Shown here: positions 46,931-56,715 of the stretch, piece by piece | How positions within the stretch are numbered: position 1 is the first letter of the stretch | How the letters are laid out: every line of letters starts with the position of its first letter | Position numbers and translations under genes: made by a program | The notes under the pieces: model-generated | What the model was told of the DNA's origin: nothing | Databases searched by the model: none | Seen by the model: the letters and a program-made list of their open reading frames with translations, nothing else | NCBI GenBank assembly: GCA_963970005.1 | Contig: CAXAMN010021573.1 | Span: forward strand, 877,599 to 941,598 | DNA length: 64,000 nucleotides | DNA from: Durusdinium trenchii | Lineage: Eukaryota; Sar; Dinophyceae; Suessiales; Symbiodiniaceae | Reading direction: 5' to 3'

Positions 46931-49921
46931 TGAGCAATGCCCTAGCGTCCACCGTAACTCATGTTGAGTGGGCAAACCAATTTCCCCCAAAAACGCTTTT
47001 TGCAATGTGATCCAATTTTCAGGGTAGGCTAGGTTTCTAGGCCATGTAGAGGGACACTAGAAGTCCAAAAGGTTTGGTTGGGTGATGTTGGCTGAATTTG
47101 CTGCCAAGCTCACACAAATACCTGCTGGATCATTCTCATTGGCTTCTCTTTTCTGCTAAACATTATCCCTCTTCAACAGATCGTTTACCTGTCCCACACT
47201 GGCCAACACTGAACTTCCAGGCCTCCACGTGGAGGGTCAGGATCACACAGGCGCGCGCCTGGGACTTCGTAGAACGAGGAACGACGGACCGGTCGACGCG
47301 TCGACCGCGTCCGCGTTGCGGAGCGCAACACGGTGAAGCGGTCTGATGACTGTGGATGACGAGTTTCAGTGGGTAGGTGGACGGAATTTCAGCGTGTTCC
47401 ATACTATAGTGACTATAGTGGAGATATAATCCCTATATTTATAGGCTTCCGGTCGCTCACCATTGATTTAATTGTGTTTTACATTATTTACCGAACCACC
47501 ACATGGTTTTACTATGGATTTCACACTACCAAAATTCAGGGTCAACCATGTTTTTAATGGCCTTGCCCAAACACTCCATTCACAACCCTTGGTCCCTCAA
47601 AACCTATATATATATATGTATATATATGTATATGGGATTTGTGATTTGAGACCCCCAAACCCTTAAAGAAAGATGATTCGGGTCTAGGAGCGTCTGCAAG
47701 GCTAAGGCCATGGTCACAAAGAAGTGGGATGCTGAGAGGGTCAACCATGGTCAAGCGTTTCACCGCAGAATCACGTGGGTAGCACCCAGATCCGCGAGTG
47801 CTTGTCCAAGTAATACGTTTTGCAGCATCCAAACGACAGAGTGACATTGCCAATGTCATGCAATGTCCCTAATCCACATGATCCATCAAGCATGACTAGT
47901 AGCATACTGCATATATACAATATATATATAGCTTAGTACATGAATCAAGAGAGCTCAAGATCCTTCAATACTCTATGACCTTGAAACTGCACCACCAACT
48001 GGTGAGGGACTGCTGCAACCCCTAAACCCGGCACGAAATTGACGTCGGTTTGGAAAAAGGAGGTCGACTCACCGACTCCCGTCATCCTCCCGTCATCCCA
48101 GGCGTTCCGACCTTTTGCGGTTCGGTTGCGATTTCGGAGTCCAGGCTAGCCATTCCGCCCAGACGATTTCGGGGTCTTCCCCAGACGTGAAATTACCACG
48201 CAAAAATGCCATCCAGATCCGGACTTCAAGGAGTCACTCCATGAAACATACCACCTTCACTCTACGGAACTGCCAGGTATAAACTGAGATTTAGGGCTTC
48301 ATAGTGTAAAGCACTCATCCAACATAGTACACCAAGCTTGGAAGGTACCTGCAAGTTCCCTGGAATCACCGTCACCCCAGTCTTCCATGTGTCCTCCCTT
48401 TAGGCCACCACGCCCAGGCTTCCGGATCCCCACGCTGCGCCATCCATGGGCCGAAGCTCAAGTGGTGCGACCAGCGGCTGCGCAAGATGTGCAGCAGCTC
48501 GCAACGCCAAAGGAAGTCGTGTCCGCGGAAACCCATCCTAGACAGCCATCGGCGCCGGAATCTTTCTTGGGCGCCCATAGCTTTGCAGTCAAAGCTTTGG
48601 ACCATGGAGGGCAGGTGTTCCCATGATCTACTCACTGGATGGGACTAAAAACCAACTCCTTTGGAACTGGGAAGAGGAAGCGGGACCTGGTGATATCTGG
48701 TGTAGGGTGAACACGAATGGAGAACCCCCCCCCAAGTGAAGACGCAAAGATCGGATCGATCCAGTTCATGTTCAGGGGTCAACCAAGGAGCCTGGTTTTT
48801 TGGAGGGGTCTCAGGTCTCAAATCCCCATAGGTTACGGAAGGACCGGTCGGGCTAGCGTTTGGGGGTCCGCCTTTTCACGTTTGGGTGCGATCGGGAGGT
48901 GGAGATGGGAAGTGGTCATACCCGAATCGTTGAATCCTCCATGGGAGGGGTCGACCCTTCTCTCTCTTCGCAGGGGTCTGGACCCTCAAATCCTGTCCCA
49001 AATTCTTAGGGTAGGTGGCTTTTTTCAATGTGCGAATGGATGGATTTCGATCTCCCAGAATCGAAAATTCCACCCCCTGAAGCGCCTTGGATGTTTTAAG
49101 GATCGAACAGGATTTTGGGACAACTGCTCAAGGGGCTCAGTCTGCGCCTTTCCTGTGTTGGGTTTGCATGACTGGGCTGAGTTGGCAAGGGATGAGGAGG
49201 TCTCAGCAGTATTCTGGCCCACCTTGTCTTCTTTTAACTCACCACTATACAGTTCAATGACATCAGTTCGCGAATCCCTCTGAATCCCACTAGTCAACTG
49301 AACAAATCTGGGAAAAAGTCTCCCCAGTCTTTATTTGCCCCAGTGGCACGCTTTGTAGCGAGGTCACCGGTATAGCCAGGACTTCCACTTCGCCCTCCGC
49401 ATGTAGAGGAGCCCCAGGTCGTCGGCAAACGCAATCGCCAGGAGTCAAAAGGAGTTGTCCACTTTCGATCCTTGCTCAAAGGCCCAAAGGCGACCCTGGA
49501 CCCTCAAACAGCTTTGTGATCTTTGTGTTTGAGGTTAGACAGCTAGGTGTTTGAGGTCCAAAACCCTAGTCCAATGAGCCTTTGTTTGTCCAAAACCTTA
49601 GTTGTGAGGGTCAGGACCCTAGCCGTAAGGGTCCAATGAGCCTTTGGAAGGAAAACATACCCTGGAAATCCAGAAGAATCATGACTGGCAAAATGGCTGG
49701 AAGTTATGGGATAGGAAAAAAAAGTGATACGGTACGTGTTGAATCTGCTTTGGTTCAAGTTTTACAGTGCTTGGGTGAAATCATATACCGCATTCTGGGT
49801 GGATACAAAGGAAGAGATTCCTGGAATGTTCTCAATTGTATCTTGTATCTCCTGGGAGACTACCAGGGATTAACCGTATTATACAGCACCATTGCACCAT
49901 CCATACTATTGGAATACCCCT

Positions 49922-50022
49922 CCAGGACCTTCAAAGTGACCTCTTTGGAGTCTGTAAGTGACCTCTTTAGGGACTAAGTGACCTCATCCTGGGATATCAA
50001 AGGGTCACTTTGAAGGTCCTGG
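49922..50022. repeat. 20-bp perfect inverted repeat, family R
   Basis: CCAGGACCTTCAAAGTGACC (49922-49941) and its exact reverse complement (50003-50022) surround a 61-bp loop that itself contains AAGTGACCTC direct repeats. Confidence 0.8.
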
Positions 50023-50276
50023 CTGTGTGGTTACGAGTTGCAGAATGTATATACCCAGTTGACACCCAACCAGTAACCAGTCGTTTGATGCACAAATCCA
50101 AGTGGCAAAATTCTTGGGGTGTAGCGTACTTCTCAGGACTTCTCATGGGTTTCATCTCTCCTACAAACTGGTGGCACGTGTTACTGGTCGTCGGTCAAAG
50201 GGAAAGAGTCGCCCCATCTCGGCCAACCAAAAACAACAAAGCGTCGCCCCGACATGATCTGCGAGAGAATTGGGAC

Positions 50277-50357
50277 TTGGACAAGCATCAAGTTGCCCGA
50301 CTTCACAATGTACACAAAGTCTGGGTCAATTCCATCCTTTCGGATCAACGCCTTGTC
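50277..50357 (-). CDS. cyclic-nucleotide-binding exon N4 (core strands of second domain)
   Basis: An 81-nt, 27-codon exon after CTGTCAG (AG at 50359-50358), ending at a GT donor (50276-50275). It encodes DKALIRKDGIDPDFVYIVKS followed by GNLMLVQ, a clear match to the '..vI.kGd.gd.fYiv.sG...v' core. Joining to N3 in phase 0 gives MKYQ-DKALIRKDG. The domain's FGE cassette must lie further left and was not found with confidence. Confidence 0.65.
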
Positions 50358-50435
50358 CTGACAGCGATGACTCACTGACCCTGCAAATGGCACTCGACCT
50401 CTTCCGTTTCAATGCAATGCAAAATGAGGTAAACC

Positions 50436-50605
50436 TTGGGTATATCGGTATATCATATTACCAGTATCGGTGGCTGATGATGGTAAAATATGGTAAGTAG
50501 TAAGTAAAAGCCTTTCTCCAGAATAGTGATAGAAGTATATATTATATAGATATATTAATATTAAAAAGTGTCTCGCGACCGTTACAGGAAATGGGACAAA
50601 CCCAA
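50436..50605. mobile_element. MITE-like element, family M, copy 3, with 7-bp target duplication
   Basis: Ends TTGGGT and ACCCAA with the family's ATTACCAGTA and GTTACAGGAA inner repeats. It is flanked on both sides by GTAAACC (50429-50435 and 50606-50612), a perfect 7-bp direct repeat. It lies inside the intron 50358-50769 between cyclic-nucleotide-binding exons N3 and N4. Confidence 0.8.
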
Positions 50606-50769
50606 GTAAACCTGTGTCCACATGAGCTGTTCATATCCAGAGTGGAAACAAATCCCACACAGGAGGTTCAAGGATGACCACAGACTGTCAGACTAGATGA
50701 CTATACAGGTACGTAGGACAATGACCCACTAAATTCATCTTGTTTCAACAACCATGCCCATCCCCTGTC

Positions 50770-50957
50770 CTGATACTTCATGCTATAGCTGCATTTGCTG
50801 AGCATCGCCACGTAAGAGCTATCCAAATACCGGAAAAGCTCACTGCCGAGTAGAAGCTGAAAGACCTCCGAGGAGGCCTTCCTCGTCATCTTCTTCAGCG
50901 CATCTAAGAAAGACTCTTTGCTGATGGCAAAGCATGTCCTCAACTCTTCAGCTTCTG
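50770..50957 (-). CDS. cyclic-nucleotide-binding exon N3 (end of first, start of second domain)
   Basis: The minus strand encodes EAEELRTCFAISKESFLDAL, then FQLLLGSELFRYLDSSYVAM and LSKCSYSMKYQ. 'LRTCFAISKESF' matches the conserved '..c.lwaisre.F' helix that ends a cyclic-nucleotide-binding domain, and 'LFRYLDSSYVAMLSKC' the N-terminal helices of the next. The acceptor is CACTCAG at about 50958. The end CAG at 50770 is followed by GACAGG, so the donor appears to be GA. Confidence 0.65.
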
Positions 50958-51407
50958 CTGAGTGATGACGGGTCAAACAACAAGGACATCTGACAAAGAG
51001 TGAATCCCTGGTTCCGCTACCAGTATTCTCCAACAAGTCTCCTCTAAAGGGTTGTTGAGCCTGAACGGGTCTCACTTAGTGACTTGGTAACCTGTTGGAC
51101 GGTGCCGGTACAGTAAACGCCGGGAGACACCTGCAACGATCTTCCTTGATCGTCCAACGTACGAGGGGTCTTTGTTGCGCCGATCTTCCCGTATCGGCTC
51201 TTTCTCCACATACCCGCCCCTAGACTTCCCCTAACAGGTAGCCAAGGTACCGAGTAGAGGAAACATCATGTTCAAACCCTTCGATCGAACTTCCAATTAT
51301 TGGCTTTCCGTAAGCACTGGGACGTCCCGGACGCAACTCCAGCCACAACTCCAGCCACTGTCCAAACAGTCTCTCCCTACTCTCCACTATCCGCCAGGCA
51401 TCCCACC

Positions 51408-51490
51408 AGCAGGGCCAGCGCTGATTTCGTCTCCCGCGAGCTGAAACAGCTCCAGTTCGCCAAAGACGCAACCAACGCCCAAGCAAATGG
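51408..51490 (-). CDS. cyclic-nucleotide-binding exon N2 (phosphate-binding cassette)
   Basis: The minus strand encodes LGVGCVFGELELFQ followed by LAGDEI. FGELELF is the start of the phosphate-binding cassette (FGELALL in PKA-R and PKG). A GC donor after ATCA would join in phase to exon N3. In that join the Arg that contacts the cyclic phosphate is replaced by an acidic residue. Both boundaries are inferred. Confidence 0.5.
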
Positions 51491-52023
51491 GCGCCCGTCT
51501 GGGCGGTTTGGACACATGGACCGGAGATTTGGTGGAGCGAAGAGGATTGTCGCATGAATCATGGTATCTGGAGTACCAACAGAGGTTAAGTGACCTTATA
51601 GGACCCTACTGGGGTACCTATAGGATAGCCTATAGGGTTCTTCAACCTCTGCTGGTAAGCTGTGGTATGTGACCTCTGTTCGTTTTGCGCTGTCTTCATC
51701 GTCACTTCTTCAGCGCCCAAAACGTGGGTCGACCGAACGGGTCTGCACCGGTCCGGTCGGTCCGGTGCTGCAGTTCTGCGGTGATGGGGGGGGGGTCAGC
51801 ATGATTTGAATGTATCCAATCCATGATAATCCATGGAATCATCATGGAAGTTGTAGAACCTTGCGATGTATTCCGATACAAATATGGTGTTTATCAAGCA
51901 TGTCCATCATCAACAACTTCACCCAAACATGGAAGCGACCGGACGGTCCATCCAACTCTGCAAGCGCTTGCGCGCTTGGATGCGCTTGGAGTCGACGCAG
52001 CCTCTTGCAGCTGAAGGGCTCAC

Positions 52024-52087
52024 TGGTCCGCTGTGCCAAGAAGAACTGTCCATCGCGGATCACGAAGATGTGACAAAGAGGTGCCTC
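52024..52087 (-). CDS. cyclic-nucleotide-binding exon N1 (beta4-beta5 of first domain)
   Basis: After the acceptor CCTGTAG|G the minus strand encodes EAPLCHIFVIRDGQFFLAQR, matching the '.GD....fyvI..G.f.v' strands of cyclic-nucleotide-binding domains. It ends at a strong GTGAGC donor (GT at 52023-52022) in phase 1. Exons of a domain of the same family follow downstream on the same strand. Confidence 0.55.
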
Positions 52088-52213
52088 CTACAGGGGTGCC
52101 ACATCGGCAGACGGACAACGATGGAACTCGGCAGACCAGCGGAGTGCCAAATGTTTTTGTTGATGTCAGTTGAACAGGAGACCGAACCAGCGACAAGCAT
52201 GTCAGACATCATC

Positions 52214-52312
52214 TGCCAGGACCTTCAGTTCGTGACCTCTTTGGAGTCTGTAAGTGACCTCTTCAGGGACGGACTGTGACCTTATTTTGGGGATCTCAAG
52301 GACGGTCACTGT
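52214..52312. repeat. family R, diverged copy
   Basis: CCAGGACCTTCA at 52216, then GTGACCTCTTTGGAGTCTGT as in 49937-49956, and a decayed right arm GGACGGTCACTG. Confidence 0.65.
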
Positions 52313-52445
52313 GGGGCCTCTCAGGTTCCCCCAAGCCATATCCTCAACTTCCACCAAGACCTTCGACCCCAGGTCGCCAGGTCGCCACTTCGACAAGTGT
52401 CCATTTCAGCCATACTGTAGAGTCGGGTGCTTGTATAGATCTATA

Positions 52446-52530
52446 GACCCATATCCTAAGGTTCGGTGGTTAGACCCCCCTGGCACCCACCCCAACCACC
52501 TTCTCAGGAGGTAGTTGAAGCCCTATAGGG
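52446..52530 (-). repeat. foldback repeat, family X, copy 3 (inverted)
   Basis: Contains GGTTCGGTGGTTAGACCCCC and CACCCACCCCAACCACCTT, matching copy 2 in reverse, and ends AGTTGAAGCCCTATAGGG. Confidence 0.72.
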
Positions 52531-55500
52531 AGAATGAGATCCCAGAATGTCGGTACTAAGTGACCACTTAGTCCCTCAAAAAGACGCTCCAGAAGGGCCC
52601 CCGTTCTCGGTCCGAGTCCTGTGTTCTTTTCCCCATCGTCCAACGCTTCCCATCGTCCCACGTCCAACGGTTCCTTTCGTCCGACCGGTTCGTTCGCGTT
52701 GAAGGTGAAGAGCTCCACGGTGGACGCCTGGTGCGGGCGCGAAGGAAGCCTTGACGGGAGGAGCCAATCTTGACGGGAGGTACTGAGGTACTTAAAAAAA
52801 GCAGGACAGGGGTGGTTGATGGACACCCCTTGACCTCTAAGGGGCTATTAATGGACACTCTTTCCGTGGTGCTGGTTATGGCAACTCCTTTATATCAATA
52901 TTCTGTAAATTCCGGGAAAAAGAGCCAGCGGGAAAGAACAAAACACAATTCTACGAACTGGGAAATACCCAACCCTACTGGAACCCTACGTACACTACGG
53001 TTGTGTGAATGATCTTCCTGATGGATCGCCCAAAGGGAAGCGTCGAGTTGACGTTCGAACATGGCCGGAGGACTGTTCCTCGTATTTCCTCACGATCACA
53101 CACACTGAGAAAAGGTTCACCAGTTTCCCGATCTGCCAGGTGATCCCCAATAGCTCGATCCATTGAATTTCCCCCAAAAATGGTCCGGTCTTATTCGGCT
53201 CAGACGGTCCTTTCACGCCGCGACGACTCGTCTCGTCGTGACGAAGCCGTGTGGCCAGCGTGGCGAGCAGCTCGCTCTCGCCCCAGGCGGCACCAAACAG
53301 ACTGCCATGGAGTAGACCTGCCAGGCGCGGCGCCGGGGGCGTCTAAGACATACAGTGATGGCGGCCCGGTTTGATGGCGGCCCGGTTCGATGGCCCCCAA
53401 GTTGGTTTGTTTTGTCTTTTTTTCAATTATGGACCCTCTTCTAAAGGACGTCTTGGAGTTTGTGCCATCGAACCTCTGAAACCACTGTTGAACATTGAAC
53501 ACGGCTTCCAAGACTGACCAATGAGTTCAATTGAGGAAAGATGAGCTCAGATCAGATAGTGCGTAATGTTGTTTGTAGGAACAAGTGCTAATCTCCGTGC
53601 TAATCCATCTGGGCTGACAGAAGGACAAAAACTGAGAAAGACCGACAGGATGGAAAGTTCTCAGAGGTCCCTGCCTTCAGCAAACACCTGATAATCATCT
53701 TCACCCAGTTCCATGGAGTAGCCCACGACACGTTGCGCCTGTCGGTCGCAAGACGGTCGCATTTTTCGCGGAAAGAAACGGTGCCCCCACGCGCACACAC
53801 CATTGCAAACCCACAACGTTGATGCAGGGATCCTACGAATGCACTGCAAACGCGTTCTAAAATATGAAACAATGTCACTTCGAGACATTGCTGGATATAT
53901 AGGATTTCTGATGATTTTTGAGGGCTTGCCAGTGATTTCTGCCATACTCTCATTCTACTAAAGAAGTATTGGACATGCCTTGCCGAAAGGTCTTGTTCTC
54001 ATTGTTCTCCATTGAGCCGATTTGGTGCCCTCATTCTTTCGGTGGAGCCAAGGACAAGCATCTTGTATAATTAGGCATATTATGGCATACTTAATACTTA
54101 GTGCCCCAAGGATTCACTGGCCCCCCCCTTTTCATGTTTGTAAGTTACATCCTACGGGTCTGACTGGGTTCCTCCAAGCAACGGAGACCGGACCGGACCG
54201 ACCGAAAACCACTGACGCGACGGATTCGCATGGCCCGGCCACACTCCGGACTGCCGAACTGGAGGTGGTTGACCCGGGGTCAATCAATAGGCACATGTTC
54301 CATAGCATGGAGTTCATGAGGGCGGATCTCCCCCACCATGCTTCTTTTGTTTGCTTTCAGTTCCACTTTGGCGATTGTTTTGTTGTTTTTCCGTTTCCCG
54401 ATAAGAGGCATTTGCACTCCTCAACTGTCCAGTGCTTCATAGATTAATTGAACAGATTCTAGGGGACCAAATACATAAACACGTTTAGACAGAATTGTAG
54501 AGGAATCCCACTCTAGACCTTCATCAACCACTGCACAGTACCAGCTCTGTGTGACTCCGACCAAAGCTCAATCCATTTTACACTAGTGTTGATGAAAGAG
54601 ATCCATAGGAATCAGGTAGAAACAAACCGGAATACGCAAAATACTGCAACAATACTCTTTGACATGATTTCAGTATGTAATGAGCTTCGAACAGCTTTCA
54701 GCAAATCCTGTCTGCAAAATCTATGAAGGTATCTGTACCACATGGGTTTGCACTTAGCCTTTACCATGTTCTCACAGATCCAGCTCCGAAATGGAGCTCC
54801 AAAACCAAGATTGCCTCTTCTCTTCACGTGTCTGATAGCGAAAATTCTGGACCCTCTTCTGTCGAAACCCAGAACAGATCAAACCGACCCGGGCAAGCAC
54901 ACCGGGCCGAGAAACCGACCTGAAAGTCTGGCTGGGACTCTGACAGCACCTTCAGCATACAACCTGAGGGACTCACCAGTCTTTCACCGTCATACCGAGG
55001 TGTTGAATCAACTGAAATCAGGCTTTGAGATGGTGAACACATGTGAAAACCATGTGTTTTATGTTGTTTTTTTTGGTTGTTGCACGGTGTGGGACCGTGT
55101 GAGAGGCCCGGAGTTTGACAGATGATGCTTCGTTTGCTTGGTCAAGCTTGGTCCGATAACAGGCGACCATTTCTTGCCAGTTTGCAACAGAAATCCAAGA
55201 GTGACGATGGAACAATAACATGGACCATTGGCATTTCAGTAGCTATGAGCAAGGATCTCAAATGAGAAGGCCCAAGCAGCATGCTGCCATTACCATAATA
55301 TTTGGAGATGAGGCCGTTGAAGTGGGCCATGCCAAAGAGACCGGGAAAGTACCAAATTGTAGTCATCAGTAGGCCAGAAAGTACGCTTGGCTTCCTCGTG
55401 TGGTGGCGATGCCACGTGTGTGGCGTGGGCAGATTGACATCCAACCGTCCCCAACGCTTCCTCGTCTCCGTTCACAATGGATGCCATGGGACTGTCCATG

Positions 55501-56066
55501 CTCCGAGCTGACTTGCTTTGCCTGGCGCCGAGCTGCATGACGCCGATGCGACGTTGACGTTGATGGATCCATCCAAGCCCGAGCTCTGAAGGAGTGTGCT
55601 TCCAGAAGAGTCATGAAAACAGCAAAACAGGGTCACCTGATCTTCCTCTACAGGTCCAGTCTGACCGTCCTGAAAGTCTCATTAAGTTGTGTTTTTGTTG
55701 TCCGTAGTAATGAAATGCCAGGAGCTACTAATCAACTTGGACCTCCAGGACATTCAAAGTGACTTTTTGAAACAAGAGGTCACTTTGAAGGTCGAGGACC
55801 GCTTTGACCTTCTCTGTGGCCTGAGCTTTCTTCTCCATTTCTGCAGACTTGTCCGGCTCCTCAATTGTGATGCTGGAGGAAGGAGAGATGGGGCATGCAA
55901 ACAATTGTAGGGCGTTGCTCTATGTTGCTCTAAAGATTGAAGTCAAATCAAGTACTGTAACAGACTGGAATGTAACAACATATATAGCTGCTACAGTCAA
56001 AATGTCTTGCACTTCTGATTCTAAGCAAAGCCCCAAACATCGGGATTCGTTTGAACGTCTTAGGAT
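52531..56066. other. no supported gene
   Basis: Contains a family R copy at 55.74 kb and several short open frames. The N-terminal part of the cyclic-nucleotide-binding protein would be expected on the minus strand here, but no convincing exon was found. Confidence 0.45.
55742..55800. repeat. family R, short-loop copy
   Basis: CTCCAGGACATTCAAAGTGAC and AGGTCACTTTGAAGGTCGAGG form the two arms with a loop of under 20 bp. Confidence 0.65.
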
Positions 56067-56159
56067 CCCTTGGGATGCAATGGATGCCACAAGATTCAAG
56101 ATGCGATGGAAGAGGAGTTCATCCGTTCCAAGTTCCAAATCTTCATCGATGGTTGTTCT
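56067..56159 (+). CDS. candidate exon with CNGC motif, unknown product
   Basis: Follows ...CGTCTTAG and encodes DPLGCNGCHKIQDAMEEEFI followed by RSKFQIFIDGCSL, ending at a consensus-like GTAGGT donor (GT at 56164-56165; the last coding base is near 56163). A downstream stretch from 56221 (MFNTEVKEYELDKPHQKTPW) is also protein-like, but I could not join it in phase. Identity unknown. Confidence 0.4.
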
Positions 56160-56577
56160 TTGGTAGGTGCCTGGGAGAGTCAGCTGAACATACGAAGGGT
56201 CCGCCTGCAATAAAGGGATCATGTTCAACACCGAAGTCAAGGAGTACGAGCTGGACAAGCCGCACCAAAAGACGCCCTGGGTCGTCACAGGGGTCTGCAG
56301 TGTCGACCGCCAGTGGAAGGACTCTCCACTGGAACCTCCTTGTTCCTTCGCCCATGTGATCAATCCAGCTGGATGGTGGTTTGCGACACATTCGGCGAAC
56401 CATGGTGGTAACGTTTCGGCCCAAAAAATAATCATTGCCTCAACCATCGTTGGCTCTAGTATGGATGTCTTAAGGCTCGTTTTTCCCTCAAAACAAAGCA
56501 TCAAAGTTCATGGAATAGAGATTATACAAATTAAGAAAGGTCAAACAAAAGCACAGGTGTATAGCCAAACCTGCGGG

Positions 56578-56715
56578 TCACTCTGACTGAAAGAAGGACG
56601 ATCGCAGCCTGCTGTCACATTGTAGTCCCTTTCAGCCCAAGGAGGGTCTTTGCATTGCAATTTCATGGTGAACTCTCGGTAACATTCTGTAACTGTCTTT
56701 TGAAGGCAAGCAGGA
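56578..56715 (-). CDS. candidate exon, unknown product
   Basis: The minus strand encodes LQKTVTECYREFTMKLQCKD followed by PPWAERDYNVTAGCDRPSFS and ends SQSDPQ before GTTTGG, a possible GT donor. It is on the opposite strand to the exon at 56.1 kb, so at most one of these may belong to a gene here. Confidence 0.33.

Larger units (their letters stand above)
45291..50276. other. mostly non-coding apart from a candidate exon at 46.7-46.9 kb
   Basis: TA tracts at 47.6 kb, the family R hairpin at 49.9 kb, and GC-rich multi-frame stretches at 48.4 and 49.0-49.4 kb. No gene supported. Confidence 0.5.

Noticed and set aside
49380-49450. Minus-strand AFADDLGLL, resembling the FADD motif of LINE reverse transcriptases
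   Set aside because: The frame is short, all three frames are open here, and no other reverse-transcriptase block was seen nearby.
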